Positions 21,283 to 31,515 of a DNA stretch of 64,000 nucleotides are shown here, one piece after another. The DNA comes from Macrothele yani (Eukaryota; Arthropoda; Arachnida; Araneae; Macrothelidae). The stretch is from positions 79,604,607 through 79,668,606 of the forward strand of contig CM077005.1 of the NCBI GenBank assembly GCA_039090855.1, in the 5' to 3' direction. Each line of letters opens with the position of its first letter. Position 1 is the stretch's first letter. A program made the position numbers and the translations under genes. The notes beneath the pieces are model-generated. The model was not told where the DNA came from. It searched no databases and worked only from the letters and a program-made list of their open reading frames with translations.

Positions 21283-21750
21283 CAGTTCGGGGAAATCGCA
21301 GTTTTCAGTTATTTGAGGTCTAATCTTATTTCCTCGCAGAAAGAACAGAACTCAGTAACGGAGCAGAGAACTGCGACACTTTCAGATCCGCTCATAAAAA
21401 AACAGAAAGCAGAAGCAGAGAGCAGGAACGTACCAATAAGCAGAACAGCAGAAATGAGCCTTTCAATAGTCCAGTACCGGGTAGTTTCCAGTTGGATCGG
21501 TGTAATCACGAAAACCGGAGGGGGGGTTGAACGGGAAAGAAGAAGACTCAGCCCCGTTGTTTACGAATCAGAGTTTTTGCTGTCCCTCCAAACAAAATGA
21601 ATGTGGCTTGTATGACAGACAAGCTGGAGCTCTTTTATTTTCACAGTAGAAACAGCAGAGCAGACAGCAGGTATTTTGTCAGATGAAGAACAGGCTGTTC
21701 CCGTTCAGTAGAAGTAACTGCTGAAAAGAACAGGTTGTTCTCTTATTTTC
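21283..21750. other. No identifiable gene
   Basis: A 110-codon plus-strand frame (21268-21600) is open but resembles nothing I know; it begins within the SINE head. The stretch is rich in AGAACAG-type words. I see no function. Confidence 0.4.
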
Positions 21751-21931
21751 CATCTCTATCTTACTCCCGCTGACGCAATATTGGCATCACTGTCCTCGCC
21801 TTTCATCCAACACGAGCGGTGATGTCGCGGTAGGAAAGTCCGCCTTCTCACAGTCCAACTTATCAGCCTCATTTAAAATTCGGCAGCCGTATGTACGCGT
21901 CTCACATGCTGCGGCGGGGTATACTCAGCTA

Positions 21932-23455
21932 CACTGGGGTGCAAAAATTAAGGACGAGACGGTTTTTCGAATGTAACGTCGTGCAGAAGTGCTTCCCATC
22001 GACTCAATTCAAACCATAAGATCCCCAAGATGTAAGAATATAGGAAAAGTGTGCAAAACCGTCCAAACAAGGAATCCAAAGGATACAAAGGCACTTTATT
22101 GAAAAGGTAGCTTCGAGCACAACTGGACAGAAGACAGAAACGTCCATGTGACAGGCGGCTGCCAAGAAAAATCCAGTCTTTAGTAGGGGATATGATCACC
22201 CCTGACTGCTTTGCAGGATTTACAACGTCTGTCCATGCTGAGAACGAGGTTGTCGAGGAGCTGTTGAGGCATCGCGACCCATTCCTCTTGTAGCGCCAAT
22301 CGCAGCTGCGGAATCGTTGCTGGTGGCTGGTGACGTGCTGCCAAGCGTCTCCCGAGAAGGTCCCACACGTGTTCGATTAGATTTAGGTCCGGGGACTTTG
22401 CGCGCCAATCCATGCGTTGAATATCTTCACTCTCCAGCAGCTCTGCAACAGCCACTGTGCGATGAGTTGTAGCGTTGCGGTCCATGAAGAGGAACTCAGG
22501 ACCCACAGTACCTCTAAACAGACGCACGTGAGGCAGGATAACCTCGGTACAATAGCTGATCACCAGTGACTGAACCTCCTTGGAAGATATGGAAGTCAGT
22601 ACGGCTACCAAGCATGATACCGCCCCAAACGAGAACTCCGCCACCTCCAAACCGGCCCCTTTCGATGATGTTGGAGGTGTGATTGCGTGTTCCCTGCTCT
22701 CTCCAGATGTGTATACGTCCAGAATCGCTCGTCAGACTGAATCAGCTCTCATCCGTAAAGAGAACTAGACCCCATTGCTGATGTGTCCAGTTCTTTTGTT
22801 CCTGTCATCACAGAAACCGCCGTCTTCGATGAGCAGTCGTTAATGGCCCACACCATACTGGTCGTCGTGCAAATAGACCACCTTTGTGCAGCCTCCTGGG
22901 CACGGTAAAACGTCCAGTTGTCTGTTGCATGTGCCTTGCGATTTTTCCCGCTGTCTGCCGTCTGTCTCTTCTCGCCTGTAGGACAATATACCGGTCGCCC
23001 GCCGCCGTGGTTGCTCGTGGACGACCACTGCTAAACTCTCGGACAGCTGTTCCTGTCGTTTGAAATGCTCGTAAAACGATGCTGTGAGCGATCCCGAACT
23101 CCTGGGCCACACTAGTCACATTTCGACCTTCTTCCAACTTCCCAATGACGCGACCTCGGGTAAAGTCATCCTCATGTCGTCTACTGGATTGCCTGTTGGC
23201 CATATCACACGGTGGCAGCAACTCGACGTCGTTCAAACCGATGTACGCCGTGCAATAGCTTTCACCGAATTGCTGAGCGTACACCGCCCGTGTGCTTTAT
23301 ACTCTTCCGCCCCCCACGTCATGGTGCATATATGCGCATGCCCTACCGTACCGGACCCTAGTCTATGTCCTGAGTGGTCTTTCGGTCCGTTCTACCTGCT
23401 CGTTCCGCTGTTATGCTAATTTCTCCTCTTCGTCCTTAATTTTTGCACACCAGTG
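21932..23455 (-). mobile_element. Tc1-like DNA transposon with both TIRs, 1524 bp
   Basis: The left end is CACTGGGGTGCAAAAATTAA. The right end inverted from 23455 is CACTGGTGTGCAAAAATTAA. TA duplications are at 21930-21931 and 23456-23457. The transposase is on the minus strand and almost full length but carries a stop and a frameshift. The related locus near 54290 shows the site without the insertion. Confidence 0.93.
22180..23203 (-). pseudogene. Tc1 transposase, near full length, one nonsense codon plus a frameshift
   Basis: It starts MANRQSSRRHEDDFTRGRVI at 23203, with the helix-turn-helix EEGRNVTSVAQEFGIAHSIV, and is open to 22808. The first catalytic motif reads LFTDES-stop-FSL, with TGA replacing the Arg codon of DESRF at 22744-22742. 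The last piece (22650-22180) has FMDRNATTHRTVAVAELL, where the family has QDNARPH, then SPDLNLIEHVWDLLGRRLA with the third acidic residue. Total length is about 341 codons, normal for Tc1. It is a recent but dead copy. Confidence 0.9.
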
Positions 23456-23760
23456 TATTACCACTACCTTACTTCCACAATTCCCGTGAATCGACTACGG
23501 CAACCTACCTTGTGTGCCTAGCTTTTATATCTCTTGAAGGAAAGCTACGAGGGCGTTGCTGGCACAAATAATTTGCATGTGCGCTTAGGTTGTAATCATT
23601 TGTAACTCCTCGTGTGACCTGAAAACCCATTCCCGGAAACCTTCTCCTTTTTCCAAAAATGAAGCAGCGGAAGATCAATTTACAATGGACATTAGTCTGA
23701 CTTCTTAATAACCCACGCATTTCTCTCAGCCGCTGTGCTGACATCTTTTGTCTTTTCGCT

Positions 23761-24205
23761 GTCTAAATTTGGTTTGAATTAATTAGGCTACTTTCATTAA
23801 AGTAAGAAAACAGCGAAAGAAACAAAGTGACGCAAGGCTGAGAGAACGCGGGCGTCTCTCAGCAGTCAAGTCCTTTTAAGTGAGTTTGCAACTTAATCGT
23901 CTAAAGAGAAGTTAAAAGCCCTTGACTGTGGGAAAACTCATTTACTAATTTTAAAATTGCATTGTTTGTTAAAAATTTCAAAAGTCGACAAATTCATACA
24001 CGTAGAAAATCCGAATTTTAGCAATAGGCTACCTATCTGTCGAACGTTATACCTGTAGAAAGTGACTTATAAGAGGCTGATTTTGATACATAAATGCTTA
24101 ATGTATACTGAGATTACCACGGAAAGGCGAGAGAGAACTTCTCTCTTGCCTTTCCGTGGCAAGTTAGCGTTTAACGAAATCAATTAAGATGCAGCGATAC
24201 ATAAT
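23761..24205. other. Unannotated stretch with one strong hairpin
   Basis: No gene recognised. It contains the near-perfect inverted repeat at 24117-24159, listed separately. Confidence 0.5.
24117..24159. repeat. Compact inverted repeat, 19-bp stem, 5-nt loop
   Basis: CCACGGAAAGGCGAGAGAG is followed by AACTT and CTCTCTTGCCTTTCCGTGG; the arms pair throughout except for one G-T position. No flanking TIR, tail or duplication suggests a transposon. Confidence 0.9.
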
Positions 24206-24412
24206 TTATTTTTGATTGGGGTTTTAATGACCACCGTGAGCAACCCAATGGGCTATATGTAGTCACCCGTTAGAGTCAATGGTTCGAGGAAAGGGAGAGA
24301 GTCAGTGCTGTAAGACAAACACAACATCCATGCCTCACCGGAATTTGAACCCAGATCCATCTTGGACGAATGGTCAGAAGCCAATGCTTAGACTACTGCA
24401 TCACCGGTACAC
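24206..24412 (-). repeat. tRNA-derived SINE copy
   Basis: Inverted SINE: tail GTTTTAATGACCACCGTGAG at the left, a partly lost core, ACACAACATCCATGCCTCACC and a degenerate inverted B box (GGAATTTGAACCC), with the head ending near 24410. Confidence 0.87.
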
Positions 24413-24989
24413 AGCACAGCGCGATTTTTAAAAATAGAAAGGATAAATGGCTAAAGTTTCACCTCCAAAAACGTCTAGGTCGTTCAAAGAGCGCATTTTA
24501 ATCGCTCATCCAGTGGCCTAGATAAGGGATGTCTGTAGTTCGCTGTGAACGTTCTGTCTGCTTTATAGCTTGTGTTCGCTTGCGTTCACTTCAGTTGCCT
24601 CTAATCATGCCTCGACAACGCCATACAAGTCTCTACGAACAGCTGAGCGAATTTGAGAGGGGCCGAATAGTGGTACTGTGGGAAATAGGCTGGTCATGTC
24701 GACGAATCGCCCGTAATCTAAGAGGTAGTGATACAGCAGTGGGTACGAGAGGGAACGCATATACACGCCTAGCCGAGAAGGTTCTGGTCGGCCCAAGCGA
24801 ACATCTGGGCAAGAGGATCGTTTCATAAACTGACAAGCCAGAATGGCTTCTCTGCCCTCCATCTAGCGAGATGTAGCGGCTTCCACGCAGCATCATGTAT
24901 AACCGCGTGCCGTTACGAGACGACTTGCAGAGGCAGTAGTATTCCATTCTCGTGGCCCTTCGTACGTCTTCAATCAATCACACTACATC

Positions 24990-25214
24990 TTTTTTTTTTT
25001 TTTTTTTGATTGGAGGTTTAACGACCACCGTGAGCAACTCAATGGGCTATGAGCAGTTGCCCGTCCCTAATTTAGGGTCACTGGTTCCAGGGAAGGGAAA
25101 GAGCCAGTGCCGTAAGACAAACACAACATCCATGCCTCACCGGGATTCGAACCCGGACCCCGTTCGGACGAATTATCAGAGGCCATCGCTTAGACCACTG
25201 AGCCACCGGGGCGG
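24990..25214 (-). repeat. tRNA-derived SINE copy with 15-bp target-site duplication
   Basis: The duplication CAATCACACTACATC is at 24975-24989 and 25215-25229. The copy starts with a (T)19 tract and ends GCCACCGGGGCGG. It is close to the copy at 29520, hence young, and inserted into the Tc1 relic. The inverted B box GGGATTCGAACCC is intact. Confidence 0.95.
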
Positions 25215-25404
25215 CAATCACACTACATCGGCGTTGACCTTCGACTGGCATCGTATCGGTTTTAATGACAAATTCCGCTTATGCCTTGGAGACGTTAACC
25301 ACTGCGTTTTCGTAAGGAGGATTGGGCAGGGGTCACATCCGGACTCAATTTTCAAGCTGCACACCGCCACCACTAGTGGTGTTAGTGTGAGTAGAGCCAT
25401 TTCC

Positions 25405-25525
25405 ATTTTTTATGGGAGGTTTAACGACCGCCGTGAGCAACTCAGTGGGCTATGAGCAGTCGCCCGTCCCTAATTCAGGGCCGCTGGTTCCAGGGAAGGG
25501 AGAGAGAGCCAGCGCCGTAAGACAT
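25405..25525 (-). repeat. Truncated SINE fragment
   Basis: It contains the tail and core part only (GGTTTAACGACCGCCGTGAG to GCCAGCGCCGTAAGACA). The tRNA-related head is replaced by the next SINE, so the neighbour inserted into it or recombined with it. Confidence 0.85.
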
Positions 25526-25733
25526 GTTTGGGGGTTTAACGACCACCGTGAGCAACTGCATGGGCTATAAGCAGTCGCACGTCCGCAGTTCAGGGCCACT
25601 GGTTTCAGGGAAAGGACACACCCAGTGCCATAAAACAAACACAACATCCATGTCTCACCGGGATTCGAACCCGAACCCATCTCTGGCGAATGGTCCCAAG
25701 CCAGCGCTTAGGCCACTGCGCCATCGGGAGACG
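25526..25733 (-). repeat. tRNA-derived SINE copy adjoining a truncated SINE
   Basis: It runs from GTTTAACGACCACCGTGAGC to the head near GCGCCATCGGGAG. The pair 25405-25733 is bracketed by GAGCCATTTCC and GAGCCATCTCC, the likely duplication made by the first insertion. Confidence 0.87.
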
Positions 25734-26520
25734 AGGAGCCATCTCCTATGATAGGCGGACGTCCCTAGTCGTTGTGACAAAGACACTAAGAGCACAATGA
25801 TACGCTTAAGAGATAACGCAGTCCGTCATCTTGACTTTCTGTCACGTCTGTCAGGGAACATTTGCTAGCAGGATAATGCCCGACCACACCTGGCTTAACT
25901 CTCCCAGGCGTCCCTCCGTAATGTTGCAGCCCTCCCATGGCAAGCCAGGCTCCTGGATCTTTCTCCTATCCAGCATGTCTGCAACAGGCTGGGGCGTTCG
26001 ATGCTGCAATCGTAGAATATCGGATCTCTTGTGCAGCAATTACAGGACTATTGACACAGTCGGTCAGAAGACAACATCAGAGTTGTGTTTGACTCCATGT
26101 CACGTCGTATAACAGCGTGCATCACAGCTAGTGGTGGCTTTACGAGGTAATAATCTGTAACAGTTATGCTATGCCTCTTCTGAAATAGAGAGTCACACTG
26201 TCGTGTTATTGTAATAGCTTCTTTATCTCTTCTTCTACAATGCACGTGCTAAGTTTCATTACGATGCGACGCTTGCTTTCAGGTGCGTCGATTTTTTGTC
26301 AAAGAGTGTATTTTATAATTTTCTTCTTAAATTCTAGGGCATGTGTTATGTCGCATCTAAAGGCAAAAGCATTTTTCGGAATTCATCAGTGATAGACAGA
26401 TTACAAAAGTAGAAATACCATGGCATTCCTCAAGGAGGCTTTCCGAAATTTTGCTGCAGAAACGAGTATATACATGTAACTACACAAAAAAAGCAATTAA
26501 AGTCCAAAGAAACAACTCAC

Positions 26521-26608
26521 CTTGATTTCAATCTTTGCAGGAGGCTTTCTTAAAACTAACATTAAAGGTGCGTAAAGAAAGCTGATTATAGAAACTATGT
26601 ACATCAAC
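26521..26608 (-). CDS. VMAT: Vesicular monoamine transporter, exon coding the last transmembrane helix
   Basis: This 88-bp exon has acceptor TTTCCAG before 26608 and donor GTGAGT after 26521. It is read with the final two bases of the previous exon as GLMYIVSIISFLYAPLMLVL, then RKPPAKIEIK. This matches the end of TM12 and the start of the cytoplasmic tail in SLC18 transporters, where YAPL and a LRxPPAK motif are typical of VMAT. VMATs load monoamines into secretory vesicles by proton exchange. It ends in phase 0, so a further C-terminal exon is required at lower coordinates; I could not find it. Intron 5' of this exon: about 14.2 kb. Confidence 0.9.
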
Positions 26609-27390
26609 CTGGAAAGAGACAGAATTCAGTAAGAATACTTTCACGTAAATGCTTGTTATGCATTAAAGAAACAGCATTCACAGAAATTATTAAATAAGTT
26701 ATTTAACTGAGTGATCAAAAGTGACTCAGGTTACTTTTGTTTTAAGTAACGGAAAATGCAGTTAATGAGCAATTATTGTTTGCTTCGGAGTCTTCAAAGA
26801 TTGGTAACACCGATGACTAGTTCTTTTAATCGATAAGTATAAGGTATTTTGGTCGGTCCTTATCTGTAATACGTCAGTGGAAAAGTTGCACGTTGAGGTG
26901 CTAGATATTTCCAAAATCGTTGAGTGTTCGAAATCGAAGGTTTTTAAACAAACTCAGGCCATGGAACGTTGTTTCTACTTTGTTTCACTGGTCCTAAAGC
27001 TTCGTTTTTGTTTATAGCATATGTGTTCTTGTTCAGGGTGGATGCTCTAAGGCATTTGCCGGCGGTTGTCGCTAACCTCTTCTGTATACTCTTCCTTCTC
27101 TTTTGTAAATCAGTGGCCGCTTTTCTCTTATAGCTAGATCCAATCACGGTTTCGCTGATGACAGTACTCTTCACGCATTTTACGTCCTGAGTTATTCACC
27201 TGGCTCACTAATAAACTTCAACTGTCATGTTGCTTCCTCTTTGAATTCGAATACTTAGAACAGTTGTCGTTGGGATAAGTACAATCTTAGTACAATTAAG
27301 ACAAAACATATTTTCATGCTTCTTCTTGATCTGAATATCCCATTAAACTTGCGTTGACGTAATCACGTTTTTTTAGCAGAGAAATCTGAT

Positions 27391-28525
27391 CAGTGGCGGA
27401 CTGGCGATCCATAAACGGCCCTGGAAGCTATTTTGTGCGGCCCATTTTGGAGAAAATTATCAAGTTATCTCATCTCTAAAATTATCGCATGTCAGCATCA
27501 CTTTTTTACTGTGTAAACATCTTTTCAACATAAGTCTACGTATCATTGCAGTTTTTTGTATTGAGGCAATAATTAACATATCACCCATTTTCCTGGGCCG
27601 CAGATTCCAATTAAAAATTTTTTTTATGGAACAAAATTACTTCCTTTCCTGAGAAGCAACAGACAACGTACGTTCTCCGGGAGAGATTGTCGAAGACTTT
27701 ATTCCATCCTTATGAATTTTATTGCTATAAGTGAATTCAGAATAATAACTTCTTCGCTTTCAGTGAGAACGGAAGCCCAAACGTGCCTAAAATTCATTTC
27801 TTTTTCAAGGCTTACAGATCATTAATAAAATAATTAAAAAACACAACGCTTGAAAACTATGAAATGTCCAGAATTGCAAGCATTGCAGTGCAAATTCATA
27901 AAGTGATAGAAATTAAAGAATGCGAAAATTAATATTTATTTAATTATGTGCTCAAAGGAGAAAGGAATTCTTGCTGTAGCTGAAGCAGACTTTTCAGAGC
28001 TGCAGTTCAAGAATTCGTGAAACTGTAATGCTTAAAATGCAGTAAATCAGATGCAGATCTGGTTCCAAAAAAGAAAAAAAAAAGGCCTGTACGTATAAGA
28101 AAAGAGCAACCAAAAATTTTACCGTAGATGAACCTCAATACATTAATGTACTCAATGAGTTTCGAATTTGTAACCCAAGTTACTGTATTTAATTGCAAAT
28201 GCAATTGGCAAAAGCAAACTGAGGTAGAGGACTTCAGCCCAAAGGGACAGGGCTTAAATTTGAAAGTCGAGAATGGGAAAGGGTTGTATCAAAAACAGTG
28301 TTCGGCTCAACAGAACATTTGCTACTAGATTTATTTTTTCCTTAACCCCAAAGTGGTAAACAAACTTTGGCGTTTTAGTGTAACTTGGTAATCTTCTACA
28401 AGAATATTGGAGTACAAGTATGCATATACTCATTTTTTCTTGAGTTAGAATAAGGCCTACCGGGCCAGAATATAGCGGCCCACCAGGAATTCTCCCGGTA
28501 TCCCGGCTGCACAGTCCGCGCCTGG
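27391..28525. mobile_element. Possible hAT-like non-autonomous element
   Basis: The left end is CAGTGGCGGACTGG. The right end inverted is CCAGGCGCGGACTGTG, sharing GCGGACTG. ATCTGAT precedes the left end and ATCTCAT follows the right end, a possible imperfect 8-bp duplication as made by hAT elements. Inner ends on both sides have GGCC-rich words (CGGCCC, GGGCCAG). No transposase ORF is present, and short inverted repeats make this tentative. Confidence 0.45.
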
Positions 28526-29504
28526 ATCTCATTTCGAAAATCTAATATTTCCGTGTTGAGATAAACAACAGTTTCCCATGATAAATGTTTGACCTTACGT
28601 AAATCTCAGTTCGCAAGTTTTCCCAGTATAATGGTCACTTTTAAACTTGAATGAAACCTAGAACTTCTTTATGTAGGTAAAACGCAACATATCTAATTAG
28701 TAATCTGGCAAGAAAACCTACTTAATTACGGATTATAGGCTTTGTCCTTTCTGATTAATTCTCCATATATAATCAGAAAAGATACTCTATTTTATCAAGC
28801 TGTGGGATAATCTTTCTAGTGTATAAAGCAGGTGCACAACGACCTAGTACGCATGCAAAATTTTGGAGCACCTGATGTTTAAATTGAGACTGCGGCAAAG
28901 TCGGAGATATTAGACTACATACATGAGATTATATTTTCAGGTTTTATACCAGAGTCACTTCTGATTATTTCCGACGATGAATCTTAATCAAAACACCATA
29001 ATATGTAACCTTTTTCTCCAGGTTCAATTTCTGAATGGCAAAAGAAAAACACATTTGCTTTCATATCAATGACCCTTATCTCATCTTAACAAGCTACTGC
29101 TTAGCTTAAAAGCCAAAAAGATCACTAGATTTTGCACTCATGCGCTGAGTAACAAAAGAGTATAAGAAATTTTCACCTCACCTTACAGCTGAGTTGAAAA
29201 TTTCATATTATATGTGATGAAAAATATTTCTTTTAACCTTACGCTTTGGGAATGGACACTTAGCGTCTGTAAGAGAAGAAATCTAATGCCAAGAACAAAG
29301 GAATAACATAGGTTTAGCACTTACGTGTTTATCTCGACGCACCACATAAATTCACACTGTAGAAACAATAGGTGAATGTAACTGGTTAGTCGAATAGAAT
29401 TTGCAAAAATAACAGAATAACGAAGTGTGAACAATAGGTCGCACAACTCAACAATTCTAGCTCGCAAAATAAATAGACTCTCATGCACAACTACAACCGC
29501 ATGC
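28526..29504. other. Intronic stretch, nothing recognised
   Basis: AT-rich, with no open frame above 60 codons that makes sense and no terminal repeats. Confidence 0.5.
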
Positions 29505-29519
29505 AGAACTCGCGTCACC

Positions 29520-29743
29520 GCCCCGGTGGCGTAGTGGTCTAAGCGATGGCCGCTGATCATTCGTCCAAACGGGGTCTGGGTTCGAATCCCGGTGAGGCAT
29601 GGATGTTGTGCTTGTCTTACGGCACTGGCTCTCTCCCTTCCCTGGAACCAGTGACCCTAAATTAGGGACGGGCGACTGCTTATAGCCCATTGAGTTGCTC
29701 ACGGTGGTCGTTAAACCTCCAATCAAAAAAAAAAAAAAAAAAA
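29520..29743 (+). repeat. tRNA-derived SINE, best-preserved copy, 15-bp target-site duplication
   Basis: AGAACTCGCGTCACC occurs at 29505-29519 and 29744-29758. The head has a pol III A box (TGGCGTAGTGG) and B box (GGTTCGAATCC). The body has ACCAGTGACCCTAAATTAGG and GAGTTGCTCACGGTGGTCG, and the tail is (A)20. The exact duplication and long A tail mark it as the youngest copy. It is not a functional tRNA gene: it lacks a normal acceptor stem and is followed by the SINE body. Confidence 0.96.
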
Positions 29744-29862
29744 AGAACTCGCGTCACCATCGCTCTTTATCACTTCGAACAGTAACCTTTCACTAGCTAG
29801 GTGTCAACGTTGCCAATCATGAAGAAATTATAGATTCAGGACGTGGAATTTATTTTATAATA

Positions 29863-30079
29863 TTTTTTTTTGTTTGAGGGTTTAACGACCACAGTAACTA
29901 ACTCGGTGGGCTATAAGCAGTCACTCATCCCTAATTTAGGGCCACTGGTTCTAGGGAAGGAAGAGAGAAAAACAGAAAAAACACAGCGTTCATGCCTCAC
30001 CGGTATTCAAACCCGCACCCATCTCGGGCGAATGGTCAGAAACCAGCGCTTAAACCACTGCGTTACCGAGGCGGCCGTG
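29863..30079 (-). repeat. tRNA-derived SINE copy
   Basis: Inverted copy with tail GGTTTAACGACCACAGTAAC, core CCCTAATTTAGGGCCACTGG and inverted B box GGTATTCAAACCC; the head ends at GTTACCGAGGCGGC. Confidence 0.88.
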
Positions 30080-30555
30080 ACGCTTAGAAGCGGGAGACCT
30101 GACCAAGTAATAATGCAACTTATACAGGAATGAAAATTTATATGGAAAGTTAAATCTAGAGGTATACGTCACACATCCTTTTAAACTGGTTTTTAAATCA
30201 CACCTTTCCCCCATACCCCGTGGAAAAAAGAAAATAAATAACACTTCAGAAAAGGCATATCGGCTTTCGCCTTTTTTATTTCTCAATCTGAAATCTAGAA
30301 CTGAAGAAAGAGGGGCTTGAATAAAGTGAACGTATGTACCAGCTGGTGGTCTTGTAAGTAGAGTTTAGGAGCTTGATGGCAAAACAACTTTTCGGGAGGT
30401 ATGCAGAAGTGTTTAGCTCAGTATTATTTAACTTAGCACATGCTGAACAGATGTGTTCAGCAGAGTATAAGAATTCACAGTGTAAAAAAAGAAAAGCACT
30501 TAGTGTGGTGCTAATATAATTCGCTGTCATAAAGTGAAACAGAAATAACTTAGAC

Positions 30556-30770
30556 CAGAATTTTATTTTTGTTTGTTTTAGGGTTTTAACAATCCTAAGA
30601 AACATACAAGGATATATGGAGTCGCCTGTCCCCAATTTAGGGCCACTGGTTGAAGAAGGTACAGAAACAGGTCAATACGACAAACCCACCACTCATTCCG
30701 CATAGGGTTCTCGAACTCAGGCCAAAGTGGGACGAATGACAAAAAGTCCCCTTATGTTTTGGTAATGGGG
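30556..30770 (-). repeat. Diverged SINE relic
   Basis: Only the core (CCCCAATTTAGGGCCACTGG) and parts of the tail and head (GGTTCTCGAACTCAGG) are still recognisable. It belongs to the same superfamily but a distant subfamily. Confidence 0.65.
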
Positions 30771-31159
30771 TCATGATAAAGTTTTTGCGTAAGTACTTTT
30801 TTCTTTCGTTCTTCGGTCCTTCCAAATGTCATACAATGGCCAAGTGTCTTAAGGACTGAATGAGACATGGGCTTCAGGAGTTGTTCTTCTGTTTTGCTTC
30901 TGCGAATTTCTTGTGGATTCCAACCCGAAATTGTGGATTAGTCTCTGCTCTAATATGCAATACCCTTCAAATCTTACGAAAAAAAGAAAATAAGGAAATA
31001 AACGGCAAAGGAAAGGAACCACTGAATTCTGGGCATGTTTTTAGATAAAATTTTGCAACCTAATATTGTCGTATAACGTACTTAATAAAAGTAGCAGTTC
31101 CTTAAAACCCAAACATTGAGATGTAGATGAACTTCGTCAATTCCCTTAATGTCTGATCC

Positions 31160-31515
31160 AAAAAGATTTTTATTTTCATCTTTCAACGATCTCCATGAGC
31201 AACTCTTAGGACGATAAAAATTAGAACGGGCAACTGTAGGACATAGGGATTGGGGCTATCGTCCTAATCTTTATATATATAAAGATTTTTTTTCGTCTTT
31301 CAACGATCTCCATGAGCAACTCATGGTCCTGGATTGGGGGCGGGCGCTGCTGCCCGCAGCAGTGCCCGTCTTCAATCCAGGACCACGGGTTATAAGCAAG
31401 CGGAAAGACATAACCAAGCACACTGCCCAGCCTCATCCGGAAATCGAACCTGGGCACATCTTAGACTAATACTCAGAAGCCAGCGCCTCAGATCATTAGG
31501 CCACCAGGCGGCAAA
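31160..31515 (-). repeat. SINE variant pair with a long internal hairpin
   Basis: Two starts of the tail sequence TTTCAACGATCTCCATGAGC occur at about 31181 and 31303. The second continues to a tRNA-related head (ATCGAACCTGGGCACATC, then TTAGGCCACCAGGCGGC). The second copy carries the inverted repeat 31325-31384 where other SINE copies have the CCCTAAATTAGGG core. A 22-bp palindrome, AATCTTTATATATATAAAGA plus TT, sits between them at 31266-31287. Confidence 0.75.
31325..31384. repeat. 60-bp hairpin inside a SINE variant
   Basis: GGTCCTGGATTG pairs with CAATCCAGGACC, and inside it CGGGCGCTGCTG pairs with CAGCAGTGCCCG with one G-T position; the terminal loop is CCCG. GC-rich in an AT-rich background. 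Confidence 0.93.

Larger units (their letters stand above)
21765..23760. repeat. Unclassified interspersed repeat, copy A, interrupted by a Tc1 element
   Basis: The sequence on both sides of the Tc1 insertion at 21932-23455 aligns to 54150-54500 without the Tc1. Shared words include GAGCGGTGATGTCG/GGGCGGTGATGTCG, AAAGTCCGCCTTC and CGGGGTATACTCAG to the left. To the right are ACCACTACCTTACTTC and TTGCATGTGCGCTTAGGTTG. It is probably a non-coding transposable element. Outer limits are not determined. Confidence 0.75.
24607..26120 (+). pseudogene. Tc1 transposase relic (SINE-interrupted)
   Basis: MPRQRHTSLYEQLSEFERGR is the start of the helix-turn-helix domain. NDKFRLCLGDVNHCVFVRR matches the DESRF region with the Asp and Glu lost. 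CQQDNARPHLA-like and LPWQARLLDLSPIQHV-like segments in other frames carry the second motif and the degraded third motif. It is heavily frameshifted and interrupted, so no product is possible. Confidence 0.82.
24530..26311 (+). mobile_element. Tc1-like transposon relic interrupted by three SINEs
   Basis: Transposase pieces occur in order on the plus strand: N terminus 24607-24760, first catalytic region 25230-25404 and second/third catalytic region 25735-26120. Removing the SINEs at 24990-25214 and 25405-25733 restores continuity, with GAIS before and SYDRRTSLVVV-like after the second gap. TIRs were not identified with confidence. The right end may be the GTGCGTCGATTTTTTGTC segment near 26282. 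Confidence 0.82.

Noticed and set aside
21268..21600. 110-codon plus-strand frame
   Set aside because: It starts inside a SINE head and has no recognisable motif; probably chance.
26944..27174. 76-codon minus-strand frame with basic residues as a possible host exon
   Set aside because: It lies between two VMAT exons that already join in frame, has no splice-site logic and resembles nothing known to me.
29520..29595. tRNA gene with good A and B boxes
   Set aside because: It is the head of a SINE with a 15-bp target duplication and A tail; the acceptor stem does not pair properly, and the same head recurs across the window.
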